Of a stretch of DNA of 64,000 bases, positions 37,001 to 55,765 are shown one piece after another. Each line of letters starts with the position of its first letter. Position 1 is the first letter of the stretch. The stretch covers positions 7,618,501 to 7,682,500 of the forward strand of contig NC_058496.1 in the NCBI RefSeq assembly GCF_020382885.2, read 5' to 3'. Under the pieces are notes generated by a model. That model saw only the letters and a program-made list of their open reading frames with translations. It was not told where the DNA came from and did no database searches. A program made the translations under genes and the position numbers. The stretch is from Scatophagus argus (taxonomy: Eukaryota > Chordata > Actinopteri > Scatophagidae).

Positions 37001-40000
37001 CAATATTGGTGTGTTTTTGCTGGAATAGAAATAGTATAATATAATACACTGGAGTGCAATGCAGTATAAACGTGTGTTAACAATGATCCTGCAGGATGAG
37101 GAGTGTTTAAGGCCAGGAGACGCCACAGATCTCACCTTCCTGGAGAGACTAGAAGAAAAGATGGGAAATCACCCCCACTTTGTCACGTGAGTTGAAACCC
37201 ACCCTTAATTTTCTCACACATCCACCTACAGAATATCTAAGAGATGTTTAATTGCTTTAGAAATTACATAATGATGTGGCAACTGGACACCAATCATATC
37301 TGCTTTTATCTGACTTGCACAAATGATAATTAACAGTTTGTTTTAATTAAATACAAACTCCATCTAGATGATATTATGTAATTCAAAGCTGCCCCTCAAC
37401 ACGCTATTCGTCAGCACTCTGTTGGCTGGTGTCGTGAGCGAGGCGACAGTGAGCCAATAGAAGCAGAGGATTAGGATTGATTTGCAAGGCCTCTCATTTG
37501 TCATCCCTCCATCTCTCTCCACCTCTTTGGCTGCAGGCACAAACTGGCTGACAAAATGACACGTAAAACTCTGGAGAGGGGAGATTTCCGCCTCTTGCAT
37601 TATGCTGGCGAGGTCACCTACTGTGTTGTGGGTAAAAGAAAACACAGCGGCAGGCCCTGTTACTCAAACATCATTTTACATTTTTAACCAACTAACAGCC
37701 ATTTTTATGTTGTCTTTTTGTGATATTGTAGGTTTCCTGGACAAAAACAATGACCTATTATATAGAAACATAAAAGATGTAAGTCTGCAAGTTAATATTT
37801 TATATTAGCACAGAGTGTATTAATTTATTGTTTATTGTTCAAAAAATAAATTATATTCATTGGTCTTTTTTCAGAGCAGAAATTTTTGACTTGAATTATA
37901 ACACTGCCGTCTGTTGTGAAAAAGCTCCACATGTCCCCACTGGCCATGCTGGAATAATACACAAGGGCAATGCAGGATATTTGGTAAACAATGTTTTACA
38001 CGTTGTGGTAAACTGGTGCTTTATGATCTATGTGTGATATACTTCCTTCTCATAGCTGATCTGTCAGTCTAAAAATGCCATAGTCAGAGAGTGCTTCTCC
38101 GTTATGGATCGAGACAGCAGGCGAAGACCAGAAACGGTGAGTGCTCACAATGTTTGACCCCTCAACCTCCATATCCTTCAAATGTGTCTGTGGAGGACTT
38201 TTTGGCATCGAATCAACATTTCAGCCCACATTATAAAACAATATTCATCAGGAAAATATTCTTATTCTCTCCATATATTCAGAAAAAAAAAAACCTGAGA
38301 ACCCCTTCTACAAATAGGACATCAAATAATACAAACTACCACTAACTATCCCTAAATGATTAACGGTGCTCATTAATAAAACACATAAGACTGTGGCTCA
38401 TAGTGAACATACTGTATGTGATACATGTTTTCATACTTTTTGAAAAGGGAAAAAAATGTGTATAATGTAGAAGTTAGAAAGAGGAATGAATAAATCAATA
38501 AGTGGTGTAGATGGAGTGACCACTGAGACAAAGACAGGTCATTTTCTGTCTGTCAGTGGCAGTCTGACTGTGTCATCGTTAAGCCATATGCATCTGACAG
38601 ATGAACTGTTGGGGATTATGACCCTTGTGTTGTGTCTGTAGGTGGCGACCCAGTTTAAGAGCAGCCTGCTGAAGCTGACAGAGATCCTCATGGCTAAAGA
38701 GGCCTGGTACATACGCTGTCTAAAATCAAACGAGTCCAAGCATCCAGGTACTTTGACTGATAGAAGGCACGTGCAGCTGTTTTGATAACAGGGTGGAAAT
38801 GTTTGAACTGAATCCTCTTTCACACAAACGCAGGTCAGCTTGATGAGGCGCTGATCAGGCACCAGGTGAAGTACCTGGGTCTGATGGAGCACCTCCGGGT
38901 CAGACGAGCTGGCTTTGCATACAGACGCAAATATGAGGTCTTCTTAAAGAGGTATGAAGGGCCACAGAGCCTGGACCTTATGCTTGATTTTCAAATTATA
39001 AACCTCACTTTAAGCAGTTCCTCTCCAGTGCTGAGTGGTTGTTTTTTCCAGATATAAACCCCTGTGTCCTGCCACCTGGCCTCACTGGAGAGGAGTGCCT
39101 GCTGATGGAGTGGAAGTGCTGGTGCAATATCTGGGCTACTTGCCAAATGAGTACAAAATGGGACGGTGAGGACAGGGTTTCCGTGTGTTTCACTTAAAGC
39201 CAGGAGACACCGAAAACAGTTTTATTTTTTCCTTTTCTTATAGCACCAAAATATTCATCCGTCATCCGAGGACACTTTACGCCACAGAGGATGCCTTTGA
39301 GAAATGTAAACATGAACTGGGTGAGTACAGATGAATTGTTTGTCATTAATTTCAGTCATTTTGAGTTTCGCCGTGTTTCAATATTGTGCTCTGAATGTGC
39401 AGCAACGAGGCTGCAGGCCAAATACAAAGGATACAGAGCAAAGGGTGAATTCAAAAAACAGAAAGAAGCAGGTAAATGCCAAAACACATGACACGGACCA
39501 AATGCACTATGCTCTTTTATAATGTGATTAAAGGACATTTACACATTATTTTATTTTATTTTTTTCTTCTTTTTTCTTCAGCCACTAAGATTGAAACTTG
39601 CTGGAGAGGAGTGCAGGCGAGGAAGGAGAGAGACAAGAGAGCCTGGGCTGTAAAAGTCATCAAGAAGTAAGAAAGAAGATGACACTCACTTGTTGTTAAG
39701 GTGACTGTCACATCTTAACCAACACAATATTTTAAAATCAATTTTAGATTCATCAAAGGTTACATGAACAGAGGGCAAGCAAAAAGCACCGATAACTCGG
39801 AGTACCTGGCCTTTGTGAGACAAAGTTACTTGAACAGGCTCAAAGGAAATCTGCCAAAGACCGTTCTGGACAAAACAACCTGGTTATCACCTCCTTCTGT
39901 CCTCACAGAGGTACAACAGTTGCTTAACTTCATTTTCAGATAGCTTAAATGTGAACTAACATTTTATTTGTCCGTGTTTTTGTTCTTGCTAGACATCAGA

Positions 40001-41496
40001 GATGCTGCGTAAGCTTCACTACCGTCTTATGGTGCGGAAGTATGTGAGAGGTATCACACCCCAGAGGAAAGCACAGGTAAAAGCATGTCATCTAGGCCTG
40101 GATCATCATATGGTCTTTCTGTAAAAATCTGATTTAGATTTTTTTTGTCCCTCCAGCTTCAACTGAAGCTTGTTACCAGCTCCATCTTCAAGGACAAAAA
40201 GGACAGTTATCCGCAGAGTGTTGCTCAACCTTTTGTGGACACCAGAGTCAGTAAGTCTCACACGCATTCCCCCAGTGCCATTTTCTTTTGAACAGTCATT
40301 TTTCATTTAATTTTTATTTCATTCAAGGCGAACAAGACATAAACATGAGGGTTCTCCAGCTGATTCGCAATGAGCGCATTAAGGTATTAAAATGTACAGC
40401 ATTTCATCAAACAATACAGCATTACATCAAACACAAACCACTGTGTTGTATTCTGCGTTTCTGCAGTACAGCGTCCCGATAGTTAAATACGACAGGAACG
40501 GTTTCAAACCAAGGCCACGACAGCTCATCCTCACCCAGACAGCTGCCTATGTGATAGATGAAGCCAAGATCAAACAGAGAGTGCTGTACACCTCCCTCAA
40601 AGGTCAGGACAACATCATATTATAGATTTCACCTGCAACTGGGGATGTTTTCATATTGGCCTTCATATTGACTGTAATCTACTCATGCAGGTATTTCAGT
40701 CAGTAACTTGACTGATAGCATCATCGTATTCCACATAACATGTGAGGACCCTAAACAGAAGGTAAGTGGATATACATGACATGTAGCAGATAATTGGGCT
40801 CTTCAGAACTGCCTCATTTTCTGCCTTGGATGACAATATGACACTGAGAAAATGTATTTATTGTTTGGTGCAACAAACTGAGTATGATGTTTTGTTTTTA
40901 GTACTAATTAAAAGAGATAAAGGCAGCTTCTTTATCCTACTGATTGTTATTGAAAGGAATCATTACTTTGTACATTGTTGAATCATACAGTCTTGAAAGA
41001 TTTTCCTGAAGCCACATACAAAATGATATTTTTCTAATCAAGGTTCCATCTGTAGGACTGTATATGGTTTTGTTATTGTTTCAGGGGGACCTTGTAATGC
41101 AGTGCGAGCACTTGTTTGAGTTCTTGACCAAACTCTGCATCATTGCTAACAAACAGAATGCAATCAAAGTGATTCAGGGCAGGTGAGTCTGCGTTTCAGA
41201 GAGAACTGAAGAGGTTGGATTTGTTATGTGCTTCCTTCTAAAACACTTGTGTGTGTCTGTGATGATTCTCAGCATCAAGATTGAAATCCAGGCAGGCAAA
41301 GAGAGTGCAGTGGACTTCAGTAGTGGACAGGAACCAATGGTATACAAGGCCAAGAATGGACACCTCATGGTGGTGAGATGAGTGTTGTTATATGAAGAGT
41401 GTGCGCACTGCTCTGCTCTAAAATGAATCAAAAGGGATACAACATGGGTCAAGCTGTTTGTCGCTGCAGGTTGCCACTCGAGCTCGGACACGGTAA
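34004..41496 (+). CDS. myo1h: unconventional myosin IH, 31 exons visible, first exon missing
   Basis: Single-headed class I myosin, an actin motor with a short calmodulin-binding neck and a basic membrane-binding TH1 tail. Exons: 34004-34138, 34229-34344, 34491-34689, 34776-34856, 35375-35554, 35659-35757, 35846-35959, 36049-36120, 36229-36348, 36441-36508, 36700-36805, 36928-37008, 37095-37186, 37537-37631, 37732-37778, 38056-38136, 38642-38747, 38834-38951, 39052-39165, 39244-39320, 39403-39471, 39582-39666, 39748-39910, 39993-40076, 40157-40250, 40328-40383, 40467-40602, 40691-40761, 41085-41182, 41273-41372, 41470-41496. All phases fit: 1027 residues, against about 1030 for human MYO1H. 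Visible: P-loop GESGAGKT (34561-34584), switch [11 protein letters not shown], switch II DIYGFE (36474-36491), actin-binding region, IQ segments (39403-39747), then TH1. The paralogue myo1c is similar; the position beside kctd10 favours myo1h. No start Met in the first exon (see findings). Confidence 0.93.
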
Positions 41497-41681
41497 CGTG
41501 TGGGGTTGAGAAGACACACAAGAAGCCCCTGCATATTTCATCAAGAGTCCCCCAAGGGGAGATCAACATGTCTGAAGGAAACACATCTGACCAGAAACAG
41601 CAGCTCTTTAGAAACCCTGAATGAACTTGTTTTGTTGTACACTGCACATTTCTCATCTGTACTCATCAATATACACTCTAT

Positions 41682-41687
41682 ATTAAA
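41682..41687 (+). terminator. myo1h: probable myo1h polyadenylation signal
   Basis: ATTAAA, the common variant signal, 186 bp after the stop codon. It gives a short 3' UTR (41497 to about 41705). No AATAAA lies nearer. Confidence 0.45.
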
Positions 41688-41931
41688 CTCTGAGAGGAGG
41701 TTAAAGTTTTAACATGATTCTGTATACAGCAAACACACACTGGACTATAAGTTAAACATTTAAATCTACAATACTCTTTTAATATGCAAAACAGTCAACA
41801 TTATTCAAACTGCTTCAAAGAATGTGTACTTCTAATTTCTGAAAATGAAGCCATATGTGTCATAATTTTGTATGGTCACTGATAATGGGAATATGCAAAT
41901 TAAAAACCGAACAAAAGAATATTTGTAGAAA

Positions 41932-41937
41932 TTTATT
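41932..41937 (-). terminator. kctd10: probable kctd10 polyadenylation signal
   Basis: TTTATT on + is AATAAA on -, about 1.6 kb beyond the kctd10 stop and shortly before the myo1h end. Weaker ATTAAA-type signals lie nearer the stop (about 42374 and 42511), so shorter forms are possible. Confidence 0.4.
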
Positions 41938-42426
41938 TGTGATAAAGTATGTATAAATATAAAACATACATATATGTTCACTTCTGTACAACAGACCTAC
42001 AAGTACTGTGATTGTTAGACAATTCAACTCAAAGCTATTGTGTGCAAACAGTACATTCTCTGATGAATGCTGCGATGAAGGACAGGTCTAATTTCTCTCC
42101 CTGTTAGAAGCTTGTAGACAGGATTCCCTTCCTGCCAGGGGGATCTCCAGTTACAGTCGTTCACTCCAACCTCAGCATCCATCATTCAATCACCCCAGTA
42201 CATTTAACACGTCAGGTCACAGCTCAAGTTCCCTCCACTGAAAATAATGATCACTGGAGTGATGTGAAAATGCACAAATGTTAAAACTAAAATATAGCAG
42301 AAGCACTACAGTGAAATGTTGCATCCATCTACGATATCTTAACTGTATCAAAAATTATTACATTTTAAAAAGGTTTAATTGCTATTATCTGAAGGCTACA
42401 GAATTGCCTTGTAGCATCCTCTAAGA

Positions 42427-42620
42427 CAGACCTGGGCAAACTGTTCCACAAAGGGCCGGTGTGGCTGCAGGTTTTCTTTCCAACCAAGTAGCAGCACACC
42501 AGACTTGACTCATTTAATCAACTGATCTCTGTCTTCAGACAGTTGATTGGTCAAACTGTGTGCTCTTGGTTGGTTGGAGCAAAAACCCGCAGCCACACCG
42601 GCCCTTTGTGCCCAGGTCTG
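42427..42620. mobile_element. hAT-like foldback MITE, 194 bp
   Basis: The ends are inverted copies: CAGACCTGGGCA at 42427 and TGCCCAGGTCTG at the right end, extending with small gaps for about 65 bp per arm (shared CACAAAGGGCCGGTGTGGCTGC; later AACCAAG and AGCACAC). The element is flanked by an exact 8-bp duplication CTCTAAGA (42419-42426 and 42621-42628). Terminal CAG and an 8-bp duplication are hAT hallmarks. No transposase, so non-autonomous. The two arms would fold into one long hairpin in a transcript. Exact duplication and well-paired arms suggest moderate age. Confidence 0.9.
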
Positions 42621-42794
42621 CTCTAAGAGTAAAGCAGTGCCACCATGTGGCCCCATTGTATACAACTCCCTGTTAATCCACTGATGACTTTAACAGTGGA
42701 ATGCAGAGATAGAGTTGTTTGTCTTAGAACTTTCTGCAAGCAAGACTTTCTGCTCTGAAGTACATATGGTTAATGTTGTGAAATAGTTACACTT

Positions 42795-42960
42795 TGGTTA
42801 GTTTTAGGTGCCAAGTCTGCTTGGTTAGGTTTAGGAAAACACTTGGGTTTGGGTTAAAAAGTTAATATTTGATTTCACACATGACGTAAACAGTCTTCTG
42901 GGTGAAAATTTTGCATTTTGAACTGTTCATGCACCCTGACCTCCTCCCTATGTAGATTTT
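42795..42960. repeat. degraded percomorph dispersed repeat (TTGGTTAGGTTTAGG type)
   Basis: ttggttaggtttaggaaaac followed by ttgggtttgggttaaaa matches the core of a common fish repeat. The borders are unclear. Confidence 0.45.
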
Positions 42961-43554
42961 GTTTTGCTCTTCATACAATGTTACCTGACCTTCTAAAGGC
43001 TTTCAGACAGAAAGGTCTAAAAGCAAACTTCTGTCACGTGTCAGTGGACCCGTCAGAACCACAGTGAGGACAAGCAAAAATTATGTACTTTGATTTTTAG
43101 CTGCTTACACAACATAATTCTTGATCTCCTGAATTTAACACAGTTAGGACTTCAAAAAACAAGGTTTATACCCAACAATACCATATTGTTGTTCTTCCAA
43201 AAACTCAGGTAAAACTGTGGTTGCCTGCAGTACTGGATGCAAACATCCATGTCTATTGGCTCCTGCACACTAGCAGAAAACAGTGACAAAAGTTATTATG
43301 ACTAACAAACAGAACAAAACACTGCAGCCTGTCAGACCACAAGACAAGAACGACAAACAGACGCACAAACACTCACAAAATCACTTCACCACTACACACT
43401 GTTGTATGACACTCATCTCAGAGTAGTCTCCTGGAGAAAAGCTGGTAAAATAAGTGAGACAGAGAGGCGCTGGGTGATGTAAGGCACGATCGTGGTGCAA
43501 AAGACTGTCCAGGGTCAGAGACACAGGCTGACAGGTCGAGTAGAAAGAAAAAGG

Positions 43555-46495
43555 TCACTGGTGGTGGTGAGTGCGGTCATCAGGTCGTTTGATATGAATC
43601 CTACGAACACGCTCAATTCGTTCTCGCTCCTCGTCCTCATCCAGATGATGAGATCGTCCTGCAGCGCCCCCTGTGGCCTCCAGAAGAGCATTGTCGGGAC
43701 CCCTGCCATCGTGGGACTCGTACAGGAGGATGTTGAGGGTCTCTTCATAGATTCGAGCCTCTGGGAACTCCACCTTGCAGAGAAGTGGAATGTTATACAA
43801 GACATTAGCGAGATATTTAAACAACATACTGTAGCTCTTTGCTCACAAAGAAGTCTTCAGAGTGGGCATATTACAAATACATATCTACCTTTGTCTGCTT
43901 CTTTTCTGTGGCATAAACTATGGAGGTGCAGCACACTTCAGCAATCTTACGCCCCTGGCCATAAAAGGACCAACAACAGATCTCATCCCCAATCACATCT
44001 TTGATGAAGAGCACCCGGCCGTTGAATCGCAATGACAGCTTGTCAAACAGCTCAATATTTTTCAGCATGTTGTCATCAGAATTGCTGGGGGGGTAAAGAA
44101 AAAGAGTTACAGGATAGTAATTTATTAATACAACTTGCTCTTTCCTTCTATAAGGAGGTGCCTGATATCAATTCAAGGGGTCTCACCTGGTATATGAATA
44201 TTTGTTGTTGCTTCTGTTATACAGCAGTTTGACAGTAGGCTGAGAAGACAAAGAAGTTTGCATATTGAAAGGAAAATATCAATGACAACTTCCTCTTGAT
44301 ACAGAACACTATAAATTCAGCACATTATGTAAAAACACAACATAACCCACCTTATTTGAGGTTGCAATAAGCTTCTGCTCTTCCTTAGACGATGTCATCA
44401 GAGGCACTTTACAAAGGGGCTCATAAGTTTCTTTGTTCTGGAACATAAACAAAAGAAATTTTGTTATTCCACTAAAAAAAAAATTCCACCAGCAAAACTG
44501 CAATATACAAGAGAACAGATGCCACCTGGTGGAACACAGTGGCGAAGATGGTTCTTTGCTCACCCAAAAATGTTGAGACTGATGTTTATACAGAAACTGT
44601 ATATAAAATGCACTGATAAATTAGTTTTTTTTCAGCCAAAAAACAAAAATAAAGAGACTTCTCCCTTATCAGCAGTAGGGTGAGCTATACAGTATGAAAA
44701 CACAGAAGCATTACCTACTAATATTCCAGTGGAGTTAATTTAACAAAAACTCTAATGATATGATGATAGATGAAGCATTAATATACTGCCCTGCCTAAAT
44801 GACAGCTCTTTGGTGATGTTACCTGCAAGGCAGCTGTACATTCATCAGCTAGGCCTTGGACAAGATAATACTTGGCCTCAGCAAGCAGTTCCTCTGTTTC
44901 CCGTCGACTGTCTGGGAGCGGCACTGCCCCGTCTCTAAGGTAGTTAAGGATTGTTCCAAAATGTTTCCCACAGCGATCAATCAAAATCCAGCCTTAGGTA
45001 AGAAATTATGAAATATTATTTAGTAAAAGATCACTGTCGGTACAAGGATGACATATATCCTGCATATAATTTAAGGCTCACCTTCACTGTCTGTGAGGAC
45101 CTCCATCCTGCCACTGAACATGGCTTTGAGCATTGTGTCCTGTTTGGTTAGTGTCTGCATTGTAGTGTAGTACAGTGCCCCGCCCACATTTAACTTCACA
45201 TATTTAGAGCTGGGGCTGGAGCCCTTGAAGGATGTTGTCCGGGTTGTAGCTGCTGGCACTGCCGAGCTCACCACACTCTCTCCTGACATCTCTTCCTGAG
45301 AGAGCACAACACAAAACATAAACTTAGATCGTATGTCACTGGATTCATTTTAGGGCACTGGGTTAAAAAGGTAAATGACTATTACCACGCAGGTCAATGT
45401 TAATGTATATACCCTCCTTTTTTAGAATAAGGCTGACTTCCCTAACAACTAGGCCCCAAGCCCATTTGTTGTTACTTAAGATGCAATTCCTTATACAAGG
45501 TTACAGATACAGAATTTCATTATTTACAAAGCACAAGAACTTATAGAAGCAGAACTGTATATTTCAGACTGAATCCCAATGAATTAAGAGTGTCCATTTT
45601 AAATGTGATTAAGAAACATGTTACCCACTGTAAGGGTATGTCTCAAGTTTTAATCGTTTATGGACAACAATAGAAGTCAATGGCTCAGACGAATAAACTT
45701 TAGCAGGCTTAACATTAGTAAGATCAATTCATTGCTGGTATTGTTATGAGATTTGTTGAAGAAAGTGTAAAATATCGTCACTCTAATCCATTAATTCGCT
45801 AAATGAAACACATTTAATGACTTGTGCATTTTCTTGGGGACTTCCCCCAGTTCTAAAATCGTCATAAAAGGTTTCCTAGAAAAATGCTAATAAAATCGCA
45901 TACACATAACCAACAGGGCTTCTTCATGGAATCACAGGAGCCTTTTTTTGTTTTTTATTTTGAAAAATTGTAACAACAAAAAGTGACCCTCCGCTGAGGC
46001 TTAAACAAAAGTGACCTTTAAACCTATGAAAAACGTATAGGAGGTTTATCATTCTATTATTATAACTTTAGGAGACACTTTTCAGGTTCAGGTTGCCATG
46101 ATAAAACAACCTTTTAAAAAAAAGCTGAAACAGGACAGAGTCCATTCAGAGTCACTGCTCGGTTGCTCCCCTTTTTGAAAGCAAAGCTGATATTAAAACC
46201 AATTATACTATATCCGTGCGACTATTCCCGGTATTTTTCAGCTATATATGTAAGAAAGTAAAACACTCAACCGCATCCCTGTGTCGGATAGCTAGGAAAA
46301 GTCGGTCGTAATTTGATTTTAGCCAGCACGGCTAATGAGTTAGCTGGCTAGTTAGCATTAACAAAAGTTACCTATATTATTAGGACAAAACAAGAGATAC
46401 ACCTATGTTGACACATGATATTAAACAACTTTCCATGCATAATGTTGCTAGCGTATCTGTAATCGCTTTTGAAAACATAAAAGGCTATTTACCAT
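43555..46495 (-). CDS. kctd10: KCTD10, BTB-domain Cullin-3 substrate adaptor, 7 coding exons
   Basis: Adaptor of Cul3 ubiquitin ligases that in vertebrates targets RhoA/RhoB-type substrates and binds PCNA and polymerase delta. Exons in transcript order (- strand): 46493-46495 (ATG only, plus 5' UTR), 45082-45295, 44823-44992, 44351-44437, 44187-44239, 43889-44084, 43555-43773. The model is 313 residues, the same length as human KCTD10, and all phases fit. The protein opens [16 protein letters not shown]. The BTB/T1 domain ([18 protein letters not shown] ... [19 protein letters not shown]) spans the second and third coding exons. The C-terminal part has the invariant block [20 protein letters not shown] and ends [10 protein letters not shown]. 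Family members KCTD13 and TNFAIP1 differ clearly at both ends. Head to head with ube3b. Confidence 0.97.
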
Positions 46496-47565
46496 AGAAC
46501 CCAAGCAGACTTGTTAATTGTAGCTTGCTAACGTCAGTCAGCTAACACCCACTTTCTTCCGGTCCAACGCTGCGCACTTGTGAAAATGACGTCAACGTCC
46601 CGTTTAAAGGGGCAGGTAACATTATTTTGTTTAATTTTACACAATGTTAAACAGTGCCCAAGATGTGCCCAAGTAATACATAAATAATAATACAGCCCAC
46701 CACCCCACCCTCTCCATGTCCTACAACTTTTAGTTAATACACCGAAGAAAAAAGATTTAATTACATTAGTGTTCTGAACATTTCCGCTGTTGAAGGAGTA
46801 ACAGTGATAACAGTCCCACCATCACCAACCCAACACACTGTCCTAAAGCATTATTCACCACCACAAATAAAATTAGTGTTGTTGCAACACGAATTAAAAT
46901 AGTTTGGGATGTCCCAGACCTTCTCTCGATGAATAGTCTCGTAAAATGATTTATAGATGTGGACAAACACTACCCGGGAGTCTTTTAATGCGACACAGCG
47001 GGATTAATGGCTGCAGTCAATGTACAGATCTCCTCTCATTGTTTACATTTCGAAACGGTATGTTTCCCGTGTTTTTCGGGCTGTCATTGATACTCGATCA
47101 AACCTAACTCCGCAATGATGTCGAATATCTCTAAATTATAGCGAAAAGATTCTCCCCACGACAATATCAAGCCGATAACCGGCGAACTAGCTCTGTGTGC
47201 TAACTATTCCAGCTCCTCCATCGCCCGCTGCTCCAGAGATGGCAAGTTAGTCTTCATCTTTCGTTTGTCTTTCCTCCTCTTGGATCTCAAGGACAACCAA
47301 ATGATTAGTGAGGTCTAGCCCCAGGTGAGCCTAAAGGCCAGACAGCATCTCCATTTAAGGAATATCGCAGGTAAATTCAACTATTATGCTCACTCAAAAC
47401 AGTTTGATGACATGCAGTTGTTACGATACTCTATTATAACAATGACAACGTTAATAAAGCACAAATGTGTGCTCGGGAGCCACTATTTAAATGTCTCCGA
47501 TACAAGCATGCGGATGATCAGGGATATCGTTATGTAATTCATCGGGTGAAATTCTCCTTTTCCAG
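46496..47565. promoter_or_regulatory. divergent promoter region of kctd10 and ube3b, with ube3b non-coding exon
   Basis: About 1 kb between the two start codons. Next to the kctd10 start lie an ETS-type site CTTCCGGT (46556-46563) and a full CRE palindrome TGACGTCA (46587-46594). On the ube3b side a donor (CCCCAG|gtgagc, 47324/47325) closes a likely non-coding first exon starting somewhere around 47000-47230. The coding exon has its own acceptor at 47565. No TATA box was seen near either start, as is usual for housekeeping pairs. Confidence 0.6.
46587..46594. promoter_or_regulatory. CRE palindrome TGACGTCA
   Basis: Perfect 8-bp cAMP-response element about 90 bp upstream of the kctd10 ATG, close to the probable transcription start. 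It would bind CREB/ATF factors. Confidence 0.65.
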
Positions 47566-47573
47566 GGTGCACG

Positions 47574-53751
<6,178 letters not shown>

Positions 53752-55765
53752 CTCTGCTGCATCAGAACAATCTTCACAGGAGTGTTGTATTAAGGAGCCT
53801 GAATGAAACACGAGGCTTGGACCGGTCACAACAAAAGGGCATCACCTAAACTAAATGGGGATCATGAAGGACCTACAGACTCTCCTTTTATCTCTTTTTT
53901 TTTTAAACTGGATGAGCTCTGGTCGACTTCAGCCCACTCCCTCACATCAAAGAGGATGCTGTTTCTTGCAGCACAATCTCATTTTTAGTATCTCCCTTTT
54001 TCCACCCTCAAAATTCAATGTTGTGTATTTAACTTAATGAAATACGGAGTTACAGTGGCTAGATCTCTGTTTCTCAGGCGTAGCAGAATCTTCCTCGGCT
54101 CTAACACTCCCATTCTAAGCGAACCGGAAAGCAATACAGATGCAATGCAAGCCATTAGACACTTGGTCGACTCACTCGAGTGAAACCAAGCGATGCATTG
54201 TTAATATACTTACAAGCTTGGACTCCATTATATAATCAACTTTTAGATGATACTGGATGAGTCTTAAAGTGTTTTGCTGAACCTAAGGCATCTTTTTTAA
54301 ACGGAAGACAAATCAGTGTCTTGTGTTCGACCTCCATGAAGGAGGATTGGTTCACAACAGTGTCCCTGTGTTTATTACATTGTATCCCATTTTGTGTAAA
54401 GTCATTTTGACCTCATTTGATTTCTTTCCGCTAAAAGACACTGCAGTGACCTGAGAGAGGGAGAGAAGTCGGCCCTCTTGTTCTCACTACATTCGGAAAT
54501 CTTAACATCTGCCTCAGTTTTGGTGAAGCAGTAGAATTTCTGGACATGACAAAAAATGGGATGTTGTTGGCCCTTGCTGTAGCATTTGACTTTTGAGTAG
54601 ACAAAAACTGGAAATGTTTTATCACTTATTTGTATCTGCCCAGTGAAACAAACGCAGCTGTCCATTCTCACACATCTGTGTTTGACCTCCACACAAAAAT
54701 ATAGAAAAGTAAACTTAATCATTGATGTTAGTCTTTGTACTTAATACTAGAAAAAATGAATATTTCTCACTACATGTTTGAATAATGCTGAGTGCCTCAT
54801 ATAACCCCCCCCCCACCCCCCCCCCCTCGCTCACACATCAGACAGTAACCAATAACCACGTATATCGGATACAAGCCATAAAAACGGGGACTGTGTACCT
54901 GGACTTCTTGTCTGCTTCGACCCATAAAAAAAGTGCAGCAACTCAACCACTTTTCAACCACTACACCATCAACAACAACAACCGAGGAGGGATTTCATGC
55001 GATGAACTCTCATCTTTTTGAACTTTTAAAGCCATTTAGAAAAGAATTAGAGGTTGAAAAACCTCTCAACATGATGTCATGGACTGGTTCACTAACCAAA
55101 TGTGACTGCTTGATTTGATGTTCCCTTGGATGGAAAAGGCGCACACGTGTCTGCTCTTTGTGGCTGCTGGGGAAAAGGGACATGAGGGTGAATGTTACCT
55201 TATAAGCCTATATATTACTTTACACAGGGTTCAGTTGCATTGTAAAACTAATGAAGATACGATTTAGTCATGAACCAGAAAGAGGACTGTAACTTTAAAA
55301 GAAAGGGTGAAAAGAAAGTATCAAATCTTAACCAAGTTCTTTAATATGCAAAAAAAAAAAGCGTTTTCTGTCAGAAATGGGTATAGATACTTTTGCTATA
55401 AAACATACTGGTCATTACTCACACACTATACAGTGTTGAATAAACCTGCAGTCTACTAATGAGATTAAAATATGTTAAGATCTGACAAATCACTTCGGAG
55501 GATCTCGCTGCAGCTCTCCTCCTTTCCTATTCCTGTAAGACGTGGAAACACCGCGAATGGACTGACGCAGGAGTGCGTGTTCATGTGCAAGAGGGATGGA
55601 AGATACCTCACAAGCTCGTCTGTCTCGTCTGATGAGGTCACTCATCTGTTTTAAATGATGTCAAGAGTAGGATTTAGGCTTTAAATGTACCAGTGGACTG
55701 CTGACGCTGACTTTGAATATCCACCCTTTTATTGCAAAAAAAAAAAATAAATACAAATAAAAAAT
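53752..55765 (+). other. ube3b: ube3b 3' UTR
   Basis: About 2 kb after the stop. Canonical AATAAA signals at 55439-55444 and then 55746-55751 and 55756-55761 mark probable ends. It contains C-rich runs near 54806-54827 and an A run near 55350. No other gene recognised. Confidence 0.55.
55439..55444 (+). terminator. ube3b: ube3b proximal polyadenylation signal
   Basis: Canonical AATAAA, first strong one in the 3' UTR; the cluster at 55746-55761 offers a distal alternative. Confidence 0.45.

Larger units (their letters stand above)
41938..43554 (-). other. kctd10: probable kctd10 3' UTR and myo1h-kctd10 gap
   Basis: Non-coding sequence between the convergent genes. It holds the hAT-like MITE (42427-42620) and a degraded dispersed repeat (about 42795-42960). 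No other gene seen. Confidence 0.45.

Noticed and set aside
34004-41496. Assignment to myo1c instead of myo1h
   Set aside because: Motor sequence is similar to both, but placement between foxn4 and kctd10 matches MYO1H; MYO1C lies elsewhere in vertebrates.
41174-41656. 160-codon minus-strand frame
   Set aside because: Overlaps the last myo1h exons on the other strand and has no family resemblance.
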